Shown here in pieces: positions 7,475-15,709 of a DNA stretch of 64,000 nucleotides (position 1 is its first letter; every line of letters begins with the position of its first letter). The notes under the pieces were generated by a model, which searched no databases, had not been told where the DNA came from, and worked only from the letters and a program-made list of their open reading frames with translations. Source of the stretch: Corynebacterium coyleae (GTDB taxonomy: Bacteria > Actinomycetota > Actinomycetes > Mycobacteriales > Mycobacteriaceae); the NCBI RefSeq assembly GCF_030408635.1, contig NZ_CP047198.1, positions 2,444,773 through 2,508,772 on the forward strand, written 5' to 3'. A program made the position numbers and the translations under genes.

Positions 7475-8239
7475 CTAGTAGACCTTGTTGGTTCCGCCAT
7501 CCACCATGAGTGTTTGGCCGGTGATGTAGCGGGCGTCGCGGCTAAGCAAGAATGCGACGACCGGGGCGACGTCTGTCTCTGGGTCGCCGAAACGACCGAG
7601 CGGGATGCGCTGCAGAGACTGCTGGTAGAGCTCCGGGAATGCCTCGGACCACTTCTGCACGCCCTCGGTTAGCGCCATCGGACCGACGACGTTGACGCGA
7701 ATGTCGTCCTTCGCCCACTCGTTGGCTACCACGCGTGAAAGGCCACGAATCGCTTCCTTAGCTGCCGCGTACGCCGCCTGGGTGGGCTGGCCGACAATGC
7801 CGGCGCCGGAGGCAAAGTTCACGATCGCGCCACCGTTGTCTTTAAGGTGCGGGTAGGCAGCAAGCATGAAGTTCTTGGTGGCCTCGAAGCCGGTGCCGAA
7901 GGACAGGTCCCAGTCCTCCTGCTGCAGATCGGTGAATGGCTTTTGTCGCGACGCGTGTGCGTTGTTGACCACGCCGGTGAGCTTGCCAAACTTCTCCACC
8001 GCAAGTTTTACGGCCTTCTTCGCGGTCTCCGGTTTGCTCACGTCGCCGTTGAGGAAGACAACGTTGTCCCCGAGGTCGTTCTCGAGGGCGGCGCCGGCGT
8101 CGTCGTTAATGTCTACGGCCACTACCTTCGCTCCACGTGCGACGAGAGTGCGCGAGATTGCCCCGCCGATACCTGCCGCGCCGCCGGTGACCACGGCAAC
8201 CTGATCCTGCAACTGCGTGTTCATATCTTGAGTGCTCAT
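7475..8239 (-). CDS. short-chain dehydrogenase/reductase (FabG-like)
   Basis: 254-residue classical SDR, an NAD(P)H-dependent oxidoreductase. Cofactor motif TGGAAGIG at residues 18-25, the NNAH motif at 92-95, catalytic Ser about 144, Tyr157 and Lys161 in YAAAK, and a C-terminal GQTLMVDGG. Substrate cannot be deduced. The minus-strand promoter box TACACT ends seven bases before the ATG, so the transcript is probably leaderless. That box sits in a CCGAGTGTAGGGGCGGAT-like block shared with the Fic gene and its relic. It is the one metabolic gene within the toxin-antitoxin zone. Confidence 0.88.
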   Translation of the reverse strand: MSTQDMNTQLQDQVAVVTGGAAGIGGAISRTLVARGAKVVAVDINDDAGAALENDLGDNVVFLNGDVSKPETAKKAVKLAVEKFGKLTGVVNNAHASRQKPFTDLQQEDWDLSFGTGFEATKNFMLAAYPHLKDNGGAIVNFASGAGIVGQPTQAAYAAAKEAIRGLSRVVANEWAKDDIRVNVVGPMALTEGVQKWSEAFPELYQQSLQRIPLGRFGDPETDVAPVVAFLLSRDARYITGQTLMVDGGTNKVY

Positions 8240-8269
8240 GAACCCGAGTGTAGGGGCGGATTGGCGAGG

Positions 8270-8521
8270 TTACCCGTGCCTCCACGCAAGAAATGTGTCT
8301 TGCAGATTGAGCCACAGCTCTGCCGAGGTACCACGTGCTGCTCCGACCAGCTCAGCGGATTCCCGCGTAAGCTCCCGCTCGCCCGAGATGATCTCTTTAA
8401 CAAAGCGCGTCGGCCGTCCCATGATCGCGGCGAAATCTGCTTCGCTCCAACCACGTTCTTCTAATTCCTCCGCGAGGAAATCTCCCACTGGGAACGATTC
8501 TGCCAAAGGTTGAGTAACCAT
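8270..8521 (-). CDS. HigA-family antitoxin without a toxin partner
   Basis: 83-residue HTH protein paralogous to the HigA at 6124-6372: MVTQPLAESFPVGDFLAEEL against MTTQPLAEAFPVGDYLAEEL, and the same SAELWLNLQDT tail. GGAGGTG precedes the ATG. There is no HigB-like ORF upstream; only about 70 bases separate it from the hypothetical gene at 8592. Those bases hold repeated GTCAGTG/CACTGAC words (8534-8582) that could be its operator. An orphan antitoxin may act as a repressor or neutralise toxins encoded elsewhere. Confidence 0.82.
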   Translation of the reverse strand: MVTQPLAESFPVGDFLAEELEERGWSEADFAAIMGRPTRFVKEIISGERELTRESAELVGAARGTSAELWLNLQDTFLAWRHG

Positions 8522-8591
8522 TGTTCACCTCCGTCAGTGAACCATCGGAGGACCGTCAGTGGACCTCCAGTGGCCACTGACGATACCGCCG

Positions 8592-9224
8592 CTACGCGGG
8601 CCACATCCCCCAACTGCTGAACCGGTGCCGGTCTACCGCCTCCTCCACGGCATACACCATGTCCCGAAGGGCACCGTACCCCGCGAGCTTCGCCTCCAGG
8701 TCCACGATCAATTGCAGGCCATCGACCCACATCTCCATAACCACGCGCGGTTCCGCCGTCCCCGGCGCGAACAGCGGCAGCGGGAAGTACGCTGAGCCGG
8801 AGTCTTTACCGATTTCACTGCCATCCACCTCGCTGCATTTGTAGTTCAGGCCCATCTCTGCCAGGCCGTCACCAGCCAATTCAGCGCTAGGTTCTGGGAA
8901 CTCAACCTCTCGGATTTCCACCCGCATCGCGCGATCCGCCTCGTCCGCATAGGAGAGAGGTTGCGGCAACACGCGTGAGATGGTGTCGCAAATCGGCCCC
9001 ATCATGTCCAGACGTCCGGCGTCGGCGCATTCCCGCGCGGAGATCGCGAGCCCGTATACGCCAGCAAACCGCAGTTCGTGCGCGAGTGCCTCCCCGCTGA
9101 TCTCCACCATCAACCTGGCCGCCGATTCCTCAGACCGCCCCAGTGCCTGACGGAGGTCGTTCTTTTCAGCCGCTAACTTGGCTGCCTCGAGAATGTCCGA
9201 GAAGAGATTGATGGAGGTGCTCAT
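8592..9224 (-). CDS. hypothetical protein, about 210 residues
   Basis: No recognised domain. ATG at 9224 (MSTSINLFSDILEAAK) is preferred because a plausible TTGAAA...TATTGC promoter overlaps the upstream part; an in-frame TTG at 9284 would add 20 residues. The first half is helical and Ala/Glu-rich, the second half mixed with a Trp-containing end. No signal peptide or membrane span. It lies between two antitoxin-like genes, but nothing in it resembles a known toxin. Confidence 0.55.
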   Translation of the reverse strand: MSTSINLFSDILEAAKLAAEKNDLRQALGRSEESAARLMVEISGEALAHELRFAGVYGLAISARECADAGRLDMMGPICDTISRVLPQPLSYADEADRAMRVEIREVEFPEPSAELAGDGLAEMGLNYKCSEVDGSEIGKDSGSAYFPLPLFAPGTAEPRVVMEMWVDGLQLIVDLEAKLAGYGALRDMVYAVEEAVDRHRFSSWGMWPA

Positions 9225-9301
9225 GCCGAAGATACCATTAAGCGTCAACGCTTCAGGCAATAGCTCCATGCCCGGCAGTTTCAAAACTTGGCGGCCTCAA
9301 A

Positions 9302-9345
9302 CAGTTGGTGCGTACCTACTTGTCCGCAATGTGGAGTCCGCAAGG
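9302..9345. repeat. copy of the TTGTCCGCAATGCGGAGT dispersed element
   Basis: AGTTGGTGCGT followed by ACTTGTCCGCAATGTGGAGT here matches 43144-43178 with only a few changes. The core TCCGCAnTGCGGA is a palindrome in the other copies. A further partial copy is at about 10290-10310. It lies between the hypothetical gene and the XRE gene; function unknown. Confidence 0.5.
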
Positions 9346-9353
9346 GGCGACGC

Positions 9354-9578
9354 TCAAAATCGCCCCAGCTCGTCAGCTCTATGCACGACGGGTTCAAGGT
9401 CGTACCCGAGCACGGCAAGAACGTCGATCACCTTGCCAATCTCGGCCGTCGGCTTACCGTGCTCCAGCTCCCGAAGGAACCGGTCCGACACGTCGGCAAG
9501 CTCGGCGACCTCCAGTTGGGTCAGCCTCCGCTCCTTACGCTGGGCGCGCACAAAGCTGCCGAGTGCCTCTATGTCCAC
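9354..9578 (-). CDS. XRE-family HTH protein (HipB-like), second copy
   Basis: 74 residues, differing from the protein at 4890-5105 at only a few positions and at the C-terminus (RADELGRF). Same HTH, same GTG start, and the same conserved block upstream (9613-9643). No HipA-like gene is adjacent. With two intact genes and at least one relic, this appears to be a locally amplified repressor or antitoxin. Confidence 0.8.
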   Translation of the reverse strand: MDIEALGSFVRAQRKERRLTQLEVAELADVSDRFLRELEHGKPTAEIGKVIDVLAVLGYDLEPVVHRADELGRF

Positions 9579-9612
9579 GTGTCACGTCTCCTCGCTGACC
9601 GTATGCTGTTAC

Positions 9613-9643
9613 GGAACGTTCGCACCGAATCTGTTCCTATAGG
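9613..9643 (-). promoter_or_regulatory. conserved upstream block of the XRE gene, copy 3
   Basis: GGAACGTTCGCACCGAAT followed by CTGTTCCTATAGG. In this copy a better -10 box (TATAGG on the minus strand) is visible next to the block, so the shared part probably covers the transcription start and an operator. Confidence 0.5.
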
Positions 9644-9801
9644 CCGTCAGGTTAGCGCAAAACAGCGCATTTCGGTGTGTTCGCTCCGACTTGGAGGCAA
9701 GCGCCCTCAATTTCAGATCGGCACGTTCGTTTCGCCGAGGGCAAGCTCGCAGGGTGGCCTCGGCCGCATACACGCAGCGATCTGCCTATCTACGCACCGG
9801 C

Positions 9802-10188
9802 TTAGCCCAGCGGCGCGTAGCCAAAGTCACCGCGCTGCACCTGACTGCGGGCATTCGGGTCGAAGGTTGCGCACAGGGCTGCCGCCACGTAGCGCACACC
9901 GCCTGCCGGCGAAGAGGAGCCGACGCGCTCGGCGCAGTTCTCCAGGGCTGGCAGGCCGATACTCTCCCCGGGCGAAGTCATGGAGAAGAAGGACGCGGCC
10001 ATCATGGTGTTGCCATCGGCGCGCACGTATTCCGAAGAGCCCTTAATAGCTTGCCAAGCAATCGCCCCGACGGGATCGGTGCGGAACTGGTCCCGCTCAG
10101 TAGGGGTCAGCTCGGCGTTAGCAGCAGGCGCGGACAGTGTTGTGATGAGTAGTGCTGCTGTTGCAGCAAGGAGAGGAAGCTTTTTCAT
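9802..10188 (-). CDS. small secreted protein with Sec signal peptide
   Basis: 128 residues. MKKLPLLAATAALLITTLSA then PAANA is a typical signal peptide with cleavage expected before ELTPTERDQF, leaving a mature protein of about 103 residues with two cysteines (NCAERV, ALCATF) that could form a disulfide. On the minus strand TAGAGT lies six bases before the ATG, so the message may be leaderless. Function unknown; resembles other small exported actinobacterial proteins in layout only. Confidence 0.72.
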   Translation of the reverse strand: MKKLPLLAATAALLITTLSAPAANAELTPTERDQFRTDPVGAIAWQAIKGSSEYVRADGNTMMAASFFSMTSPGESIGLPALENCAERVGSSSPAGGVRYVAAALCATFDPNARSQVQRGDFGYAPLG

Positions 10189-10316
10189 AGGAACACTCTA
10201 TCTCCCGCGCCACAGTTCTTCTTGGCATTGCCGACCCCGGCTTAACTGATGGCGCTGCGCAACTGTCGAATCTCGGCAGGCCCCACACGGCGCAATGCGG
10301 AGTCCGCAAGGGTTGA

Positions 10317-10360
10317 CCCATCGGCGACCTCCGTCACCTCAATCTGAGTCAGGATTACGC
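10317..10360 (-). pseudogene. possible relic of the XRE gene
   Basis: Minus-strand reading gives LTQIEVTEVADG, close to LTQLEVAELADV of the two XRE genes, with nothing recognisable on either side. It abuts the truncated DUF4357 gene and marks a recombination joint. Short, so the match is tentative. Confidence 0.35.
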
Positions 10361-10891
10361 TCAACCCAAGCGGAGCTGGACGAGTTTATCGAAAACACCA
10401 ACCTCATCATCAGCGCTCTGGGCATTTCCGCGTTCCAGCCGAAGGCAACTTCGTCGAAGGCTCGCACCTCGACCAACACGGCTGCAGCCCCGACGCACCC
10501 GAGCGACGACGAAGAACCGGTCTTCGAACTCACCGTTCTCAGCCAAGGTGTTCAGGGCTTAGGCCAGCGCACCGCTTCCGGTTTCCTCGTCCTGGAGGGA
10601 TCCACGTTGCGCCCAGAGCTGCGTCCCAGCGCCCCGCGAGGGGTCCACGCCACCCGGGAACGCTACGCGGACCAGATCCAAGACAACACGCTGACCTCAG
10701 ACTTGGAGTTCACCAGCCCGTCCGCCGCAGCGGCGTTTCTGGTGGGCGGTGCAGCAAATGGCAGAACGATGTGGCACCTGCAGGAAGAACCAACTACCAC
10801 GTTGGCGGCTTGGGAAGACCGCGAGGGCGACGAAGCCGACCAGCAGGCAGCGCCAATCGGCCCGCTCACACCACCGACCGAAACACACTAA
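10358..10891 (+). pseudogene. C-terminal part of a DUF4357 (GIY-YIG-associated) protein
   Basis: From about 10367 the plus strand encodes STQAELDEFIENTNLI and, near the end, a DUF4357-like region (SGFLVLEGSTLRPE ... SPSAAAAFLVGGAANGRTMW). In the full-length family an N-terminal GIY-YIG nuclease domain precedes this. Here it is missing and the reading frame runs instead into the XRE relic, so this is a 5'-truncated gene. It converges on the broken DUF262 gene, ending three bases before it. Both belong to families common in defence islands. Confidence 0.65.
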
Positions 10892-10894
10892 GCC

Positions 10895-12533
10895 TTAGGA
10901 CAAATCCCACTCCCGCGCCAGAGTCCCCACCAGATATTTCTGACGGTCGGCGATAACTTCAGGTGTCCACACGGGTTCCTTCAGCACTTGCGTGGTGAGG
11001 GCGAATACCGCCACTCCCTGATCAGAGGTGAAGTATTTGTCCTTCTTCACGGCGAAGTCGTAGTTTTGTGCTCGAGAATTGGAACGGCGGTTAAGCAGCA
11101 GCAAGTTGCCTAGGCGGTGCGTCCACTGCTCCGCGTCCTCCTCGGAGAAGTCCTCGCGCCCATTGACTCTCCTGCGGAGGGGTCTGGGGGAGTACATGCT
11201 CGACAGTGATGATGCGGTGGTCGTATGACGCGCCTGGGTCCTGGGCGAGAACCGAATCGAGTCGCAGCAAAACATACTTGCGCACGCGGGTTGCCAGGTA
11301 AAGCTCACCGTCGATGCGGTCGAGCGTCTCTCTTCGCTCGGCATCGGAGAGCTCGAATGCGTCCGCTTGGAGGCCGTCACCCTCGACGAGCTGTTTCAGC
11401 AGCTCCATGTAGCGCTGCTGGCGTGGAGTGGCATAGACTCGCCGCAGCAGCATACTTGCCGCCAATCGTTCGAGTTTGGACATGAATTGCACCAGGAATT
11501 CGACGTCTTCCCCGTGTTCTTTGAGTGCCCACAAGGCTGGCGGGCGCCAGTCGTCGTTATCAAGCTGGTCCAGCCGTTTCAGCCAGTTGTTCAATTCCTC
11601 CCAACGTGGATCATCACCGTGAAAATCCTGGGCAAGCATTCGGATGTCTGCCTTCGCGTACGGCTCGAGCACCTCGCGGATGAAGCCTTTCCCATTGTCG
11701 GGCAAGTATGCATTGAGCACCTGGTCGGGAAACTCCTGTAACAAACCCTTCACAGCACGAGTACGAGACTTTATCGCGCGGATGTACAAGAACAGGTCGC
11801 CGAACTGCTTGCGCCCGAGTTCCTCCTCGAGGTTCTCCCACACCTCAGCGTGCTGTTGTTTTTCATATTCCGCGATTGAGCCAATCACCTGGGATTTGAA
11901 GATGTCCTGAGGAGACAACGGAAGCCCTCGCGCATTCATCACTGAGAAGATCCGGTACGCGCTATTCAGGTCCGGGGTGGACACCGTCACCAGGTATGCG
12001 CGAGCGGCAATGAGCTTGAACAGCTGGGTCAACTGTTCCTGGTCCCACTCGACAAGTGCCTCGTGTAAAGCCTTTGCGTTGTTGCGGATTCTCTTCTGAG
12101 AATCGGTCCCTACAGCGTTGTCGCTGAGCCCGATAAGCGCCTGGGTTGCACCGGGCGTTTGCACATAGGTGCGGAAGAAATGTGTGTCACGCGGTCGGAT
12201 GTTCAAACGTGGCTTGGCAGGCACGTTGTCCCATTCCAACGCCTCGCTCTCGATGAGTTTGTGGATCGACTGCTGCAAGCTTTCTTTGTCCACGAGATCC
12301 CGCAATAACGCCAGAAGGATCGTCAACGTAGTCAGTCGTTGCTGACCGTCGATGACCTCAGAGCGCGGACTGCCAGGGGCTTTGACTAACACGATCGATC
12401 CGAGGAAATACGGCTCATCTGTGTCACGCTCCAACGCACCGGACAGATCGGACAACAGTTGGAGGGCTTCCTCGGCTCCCCATGCGTACGGGCGCTGGTA
12501 CTCCGGAATCTCGAATTCGTAATCGCCGGTCAA
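10895..12533 (-). pseudogene. DUF262/DUF1524 (GmrSD-like) gene, truncated at the 5' end and frameshifted
   Basis: DUF262 opens with IPEYQRPYAWG and has the catalytic-type VIDGQQRLTTL near residue 63; DUF1524 follows with the HNH-like TVEHVLPQTPPQ. After QESQW (about 11180) the frame is lost and resumes in another frame as REDFSEEDAEQWTHRLGNLLLLNRR to a natural-looking stop at 10895; one extra base in a GGG run would explain it. Upstream, no ATG/GTG exists before the frame runs into the transposase stop at 12594, so the original start was removed by the insertion element. GmrSD-type proteins restrict modified phage DNA; this copy should be inactive. Confidence 0.85.
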
Positions 12534-12593
12534 GTCCCGTGTAGTGGTGTAGCCGTTTGTGCTTTCGGCTCGGTATGAAGTTCGGGGTTTGGA

Positions 12594-13770
12594 TTATGCG
12601 GTTAGCTGGTGGTGGTCGTCATGGTCACCTCCAGTTTGGTGCATGAGGTGTTTGGTGTGTTCGAGTGCGGATAGTGACATGTAGCGTTTTTGTTGGATCC
12701 AATCGTCGTGCTGTTCGGCAAGCACCGCGCCAACAGGCCGGATGACCGAGTCGCGGTTCGGGAAGATACTCACGACATCGGTGCGCCGGCGGATCTCCCA
12801 GTTTTACCGCTCGGCGGGGTTCTTCGACCACACCTTCCTCCAGATACGCCGGAACTTCCAGTAAATCAACTACTTCGCGGGCTTGTCGCCAGGTGGATTG
12901 GGCGTCGGGTTGTTGGAAGATTGTCTGGAACATCGCAGAGACCATCGGCCACTGTGTCTTGGGGACTTTTTCGTAGAGGTTCTTCGCGAAATGAGTCCGG
13001 CACCGCTGCCAGGATGCATCGGGCAGCACTTCAGATATCGCGTGCTGGATGCCCTCATGAGCGTCACTGGTGATAAGGAAGACACCGCGAAGTCCGCGGG
13101 CTTTTAAGTCTTGGAAGAAGCCTTTCCACGATGCGTTGGATTCCGCGGTGGCAACATGCATACCGAGCATTTCGCGGTACCCGTCGGCGTTGACCCCAGT
13201 GGCAAGCAGTACGGAGCATTTGACTACCCGGCCACCTTCACGGACTTTGATCGTGAGTGCGTCGCACGACAGGTAGGCATACCCGCCGGGGTCGAGTGGG
13301 CGGTTTTTGAAATCTGCGACCATCTCGTCGAGTTCTTCCGACATGCGTAAGCCTTGCGATTTCGACATGTTGGAAATGCCAAGGGTTGCCACCAGATCGT
13401 TCATTCGGCGGGTGGAGACTCCTTTGAGATAGCACGTCGCGATCACGGTCGATAGTGCGCGTTCCGCTCGTGAGCGGCGCTCGAGCAGCCAGTCCGGAAA
13501 GAACGCGCCGTGGCGCAGCTTTGGTACCGCCACGTCGATCGTGCCGACACGGGTGTCGAGGTCGCGGTGGCGGTACCCGTTGCGTTGGTTGACCCGCTCG
13601 GTGGAAGCAACACCGTACTCAGCGCCGCACACGGTGTCGGCCTGGGCGGAGAGGATCTGGTTGATAAACCCTTGCAGCATCTGGCGCATCAGATCCGGCG
13701 ACGCTTGGGCCAGCAAATCATCCAGATAGGTTGTCGGGTCGATAGAATGCGGTGCAGCGGTCATCGTCAT
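12594..13770 (-). pseudogene. IS256-family transposase, internally deleted
   Basis: Mutator-type (IS256) transposase, intact for about the first 290 residues (SCDALTIKVREGGRVV, SDAHEGIQHAISEVLP, RCRTHFAKNLYEKVP). After LLEVPAYLEEG the frame changes; the correct C-terminus is visible in another frame as WRKVWSKNPAER, a TAA where Leu is expected, then [22 protein letters not shown] and on to a stop at 12594. A deletion, a frameshift and a nonsense codon together make it inactive. It disrupts both the DUF262 gene and the IS1249-type transposase. I could not identify its terminal inverted repeats. Confidence 0.85.
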
Positions 13771-13816
13771 GTGCCTTTCGGTGAGATGTGGTAGTTGAGT
13801 CGAAAGGTTACTGACG

Positions 13817-14539
13817 GTGGCCGCCCACTATTTTCAAGGGCCCACCATCAGCAAGGGTTACACCACACTAAGGGACGCAACCTGCCTCGTCCACGCCCAA
13901 CGCAGAGTACGCCGCTACACCACCTCACGACCACGCACTGATGCTGGCCGCACCATCTACCAACTCGCACTGAAACTCACCCGCATCACCACCCTGGACG
14001 AGGCTGCACAATGGGGTGCACAACTGCAAGAGTTTCACACGCTCTACAAGGATTGGCTCAACGAAAAGACACAGGTCAAAGACCCGAAAACAGGCAAAGA
14101 CACACTCGTGTGGACCCATGTCAACGTGCGCAAGGCCTACAACAGCCTCAACCACCTGTGGCGCAATGACCTACTGTTTGTCTACCTCAAGCCCCCGAAA
14201 GACGTGCTTAAGCCGCATCGGATCAAATCCACCACCAACAGCCTTGAAGGCGGCATCAACGCCCAGCTGAAGCTCCTTGCGAGAACTCATCGCGGCAGAC
14301 GCGGTGAGCACCAACGCAAAATGCTGGATTGGTGGCTGTATCTGAAAACGGAACTGCCTGGCGATCCAATACACATCGCCAGACAGTCCAACTGGGGCCA
14401 AGACCAACTCGCCAAAGTTACAACCCTGACCCGAAACGAGAACCAAGCCGACTATGAAACAGGACGACCAGCCCTCTACGACAACGGTATCGATACCGAG
14501 TACACACACTCAATCGGCATCCAAAAAGGCCACATCTAA
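13817..14539 (+). pseudogene. IS1249-type transposase, C-terminal part only
   Basis: 240 codons matching the second half of the IS1249 transposase group of corynebacteria: CLVHAQRRVRRYTTSRPRTDAG, VNVRKAYNSLNHLWRNDLLFVYL, and STTNSLEGGINAQLKLLARTHRG (the last containing the conserved acidic residue region). The first half, including the first catalytic Asp, is absent and the sequence passes directly into the IS256-type element, so one element inserted into the other. The right end of the older element should lie soon after the stop. Confidence 0.8.
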
Positions 14540-14620
14540 CCCCCGCGACACGCCGATAGCAGACACACTTTTTGAGCCTTAACCCGCCTTAACCCGCACT
14601 TCATCATCCATATAAATAAA

Positions 14621-14655
14621 ACTAGCCGCCTCCCCGTACGGAGAGGTCGGCTAGT
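14621..14655 (-). terminator. intrinsic terminator of the cyclodeaminase gene
   Basis: ACTAGCCG and CGGCTAGT, with an inner CCTC/GAGG pairing, form a hairpin that on the minus strand is followed by TTTATTTATA. It lies 140 bases past the stop of the gene at 14797-15690. Confidence 0.75.
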
Positions 14656-14780
14656 CGTGATGGGATAGAGAATAGTGTTCGTCCCCCTCTTCCACAACCC
14701 ATTACCCCCGGGCCACCCCTCGCCTAAACGTTCCCAACTCTTGGACGCTAGGAATCTAAGAGCCTTTTTCAGCCCCCGAA

Positions 14781-14796
14781 TGTTTCACGTGGAACA
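14781..14796. promoter_or_regulatory. parS site, TGTTTCACGTGGAACA
   Basis: One mismatch to the palindromic consensus TGTTTCACGTGAAACA; on the minus strand it equals the form with a C at position 5. Immediately downstream of the cyclodeaminase stop. The parS-like site farthest from the origin in this window. Confidence 0.85.
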
Positions 14797-15690
14797 TCAC
14801 GATGCCGCTGCGGCCAGCGCCCGCGCCACCGCCAAGTCCTCCCACGGCATGCCGACCGTCTTAAACACGATGCGTCGGCTGGTGTCCAGCGCAACATCGC
14901 CACGGACCACGTCGGCCATGGACACGACGTCGTCCCACGAGAGTGCGCCTTCCTCGACCGCGATGGCAACGTCGCCGGCCTCGCCCTTGGCGGCGCCGAC
15001 GTCTTCGACGATCACCTGCGCGCCTGCAAGGACGTCAGTATCAAGCTCGCGCGTGTCGGTGGTGTGGGCGCCGACGGCGAGGACGATGGCGCCGTCGCGA
15101 AGATGCTCGGCGCTCAGGATCGGAGAAGGGGAGGAGGTTGCGGTGACCACGAGTTCAGCGCCGGCCACCGCCTCGTCGGCAGCGGACGTGCCCGCCTCAG
15201 CCCAGGGATAGGCAAAACCGTCCGGGCGAGTCCGGGAGACGAACGTGCAGGAGACGTCGAGGACGTCCTCGAGCGTGGCGGCGTGGCCAAGGCCCTGGGC
15301 GCCGGTGCCGAAGATGACGGCGTTTACGGGGTCGTCGAGAAGCGAAAGCACCCCAGCGACGGCGACGGCGGGGGTGCGGAGGGTGGTGAGCGCGGCGGCG
15401 TCGATAAGCCACTCCGGCGTGAGCGTTTCGCCGCCCATGAGCAGGTACGAGCCCTGGATCAACGGGACATCCACGGTCGAGCCCGGCGGCTGGATGCCGA
15501 GCACCTTCACGCCGACCGCACCGTCGAGCGCCGACGGAAGCAGGTGCATCTCGCCGTGGGGGAGGCCGACCTTTTGGCGCTGCGAGTCAGTCGCGGGGTC
15601 GAAGCCGCTGAGCAGCGCGTCGCGCACGGCCTGGACCGCGGCGGCGGGGGAGAGGGTGGCCATTGCTTCGTCGTAGTCCACGTAGCGCAT
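14797..15690 (-). CDS. ornithine cyclodeaminase / mu-crystallin family protein
   Basis: 297-residue NAD(P)-dependent enzyme of the OCD/mu-crystallin family, which includes ornithine cyclodeaminases and imine reductases. The Rossmann segment NAVIFGTGAQGLGHAATL is at about residues 118-136, and KVLGIQPPG in the N-terminal half contributes to the substrate site. The start MRYVDYDEAM is favoured over an upstream in-frame ATG because TACACT ends seven bases before it, a leaderless arrangement. Ends in a parS site. It lies next to jetD on the same strand but 20 bases from its end and is not a known Wadjet component. Confidence 0.8.
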   Translation of the reverse strand: MRYVDYDEAMATLSPAAAVQAVRDALLSGFDPATDSQRQKVGLPHGEMHLLPSALDGAVGVKVLGIQPPGSTVDVPLIQGSYLLMGGETLTPEWLIDAAALTTLRTPAVAVAGVLSLLDDPVNAVIFGTGAQGLGHAATLEDVLDVSCTFVSRTRPDGFAYPWAEAGTSAADEAVAGAELVVTATSSPSPILSAEHLRDGAIVLAVGAHTTDTRELDTDVLAGAQVIVEDVGAAKGEAGDVAIAVEEGALSWDDVVSMADVVRGDVALDTSRRIVFKTVGMPWEDLAVARALAAAAS

Positions 15691-15709
15691 GGCGGCCAGT
15701 GTAGAGGAG

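Noticed and set aside
14797-15690. Cyclodeaminase as a fifth Wadjet gene
   Set aside because: Only neighbouring; it has its own -10 box, and the known Wadjet set is complete without it.
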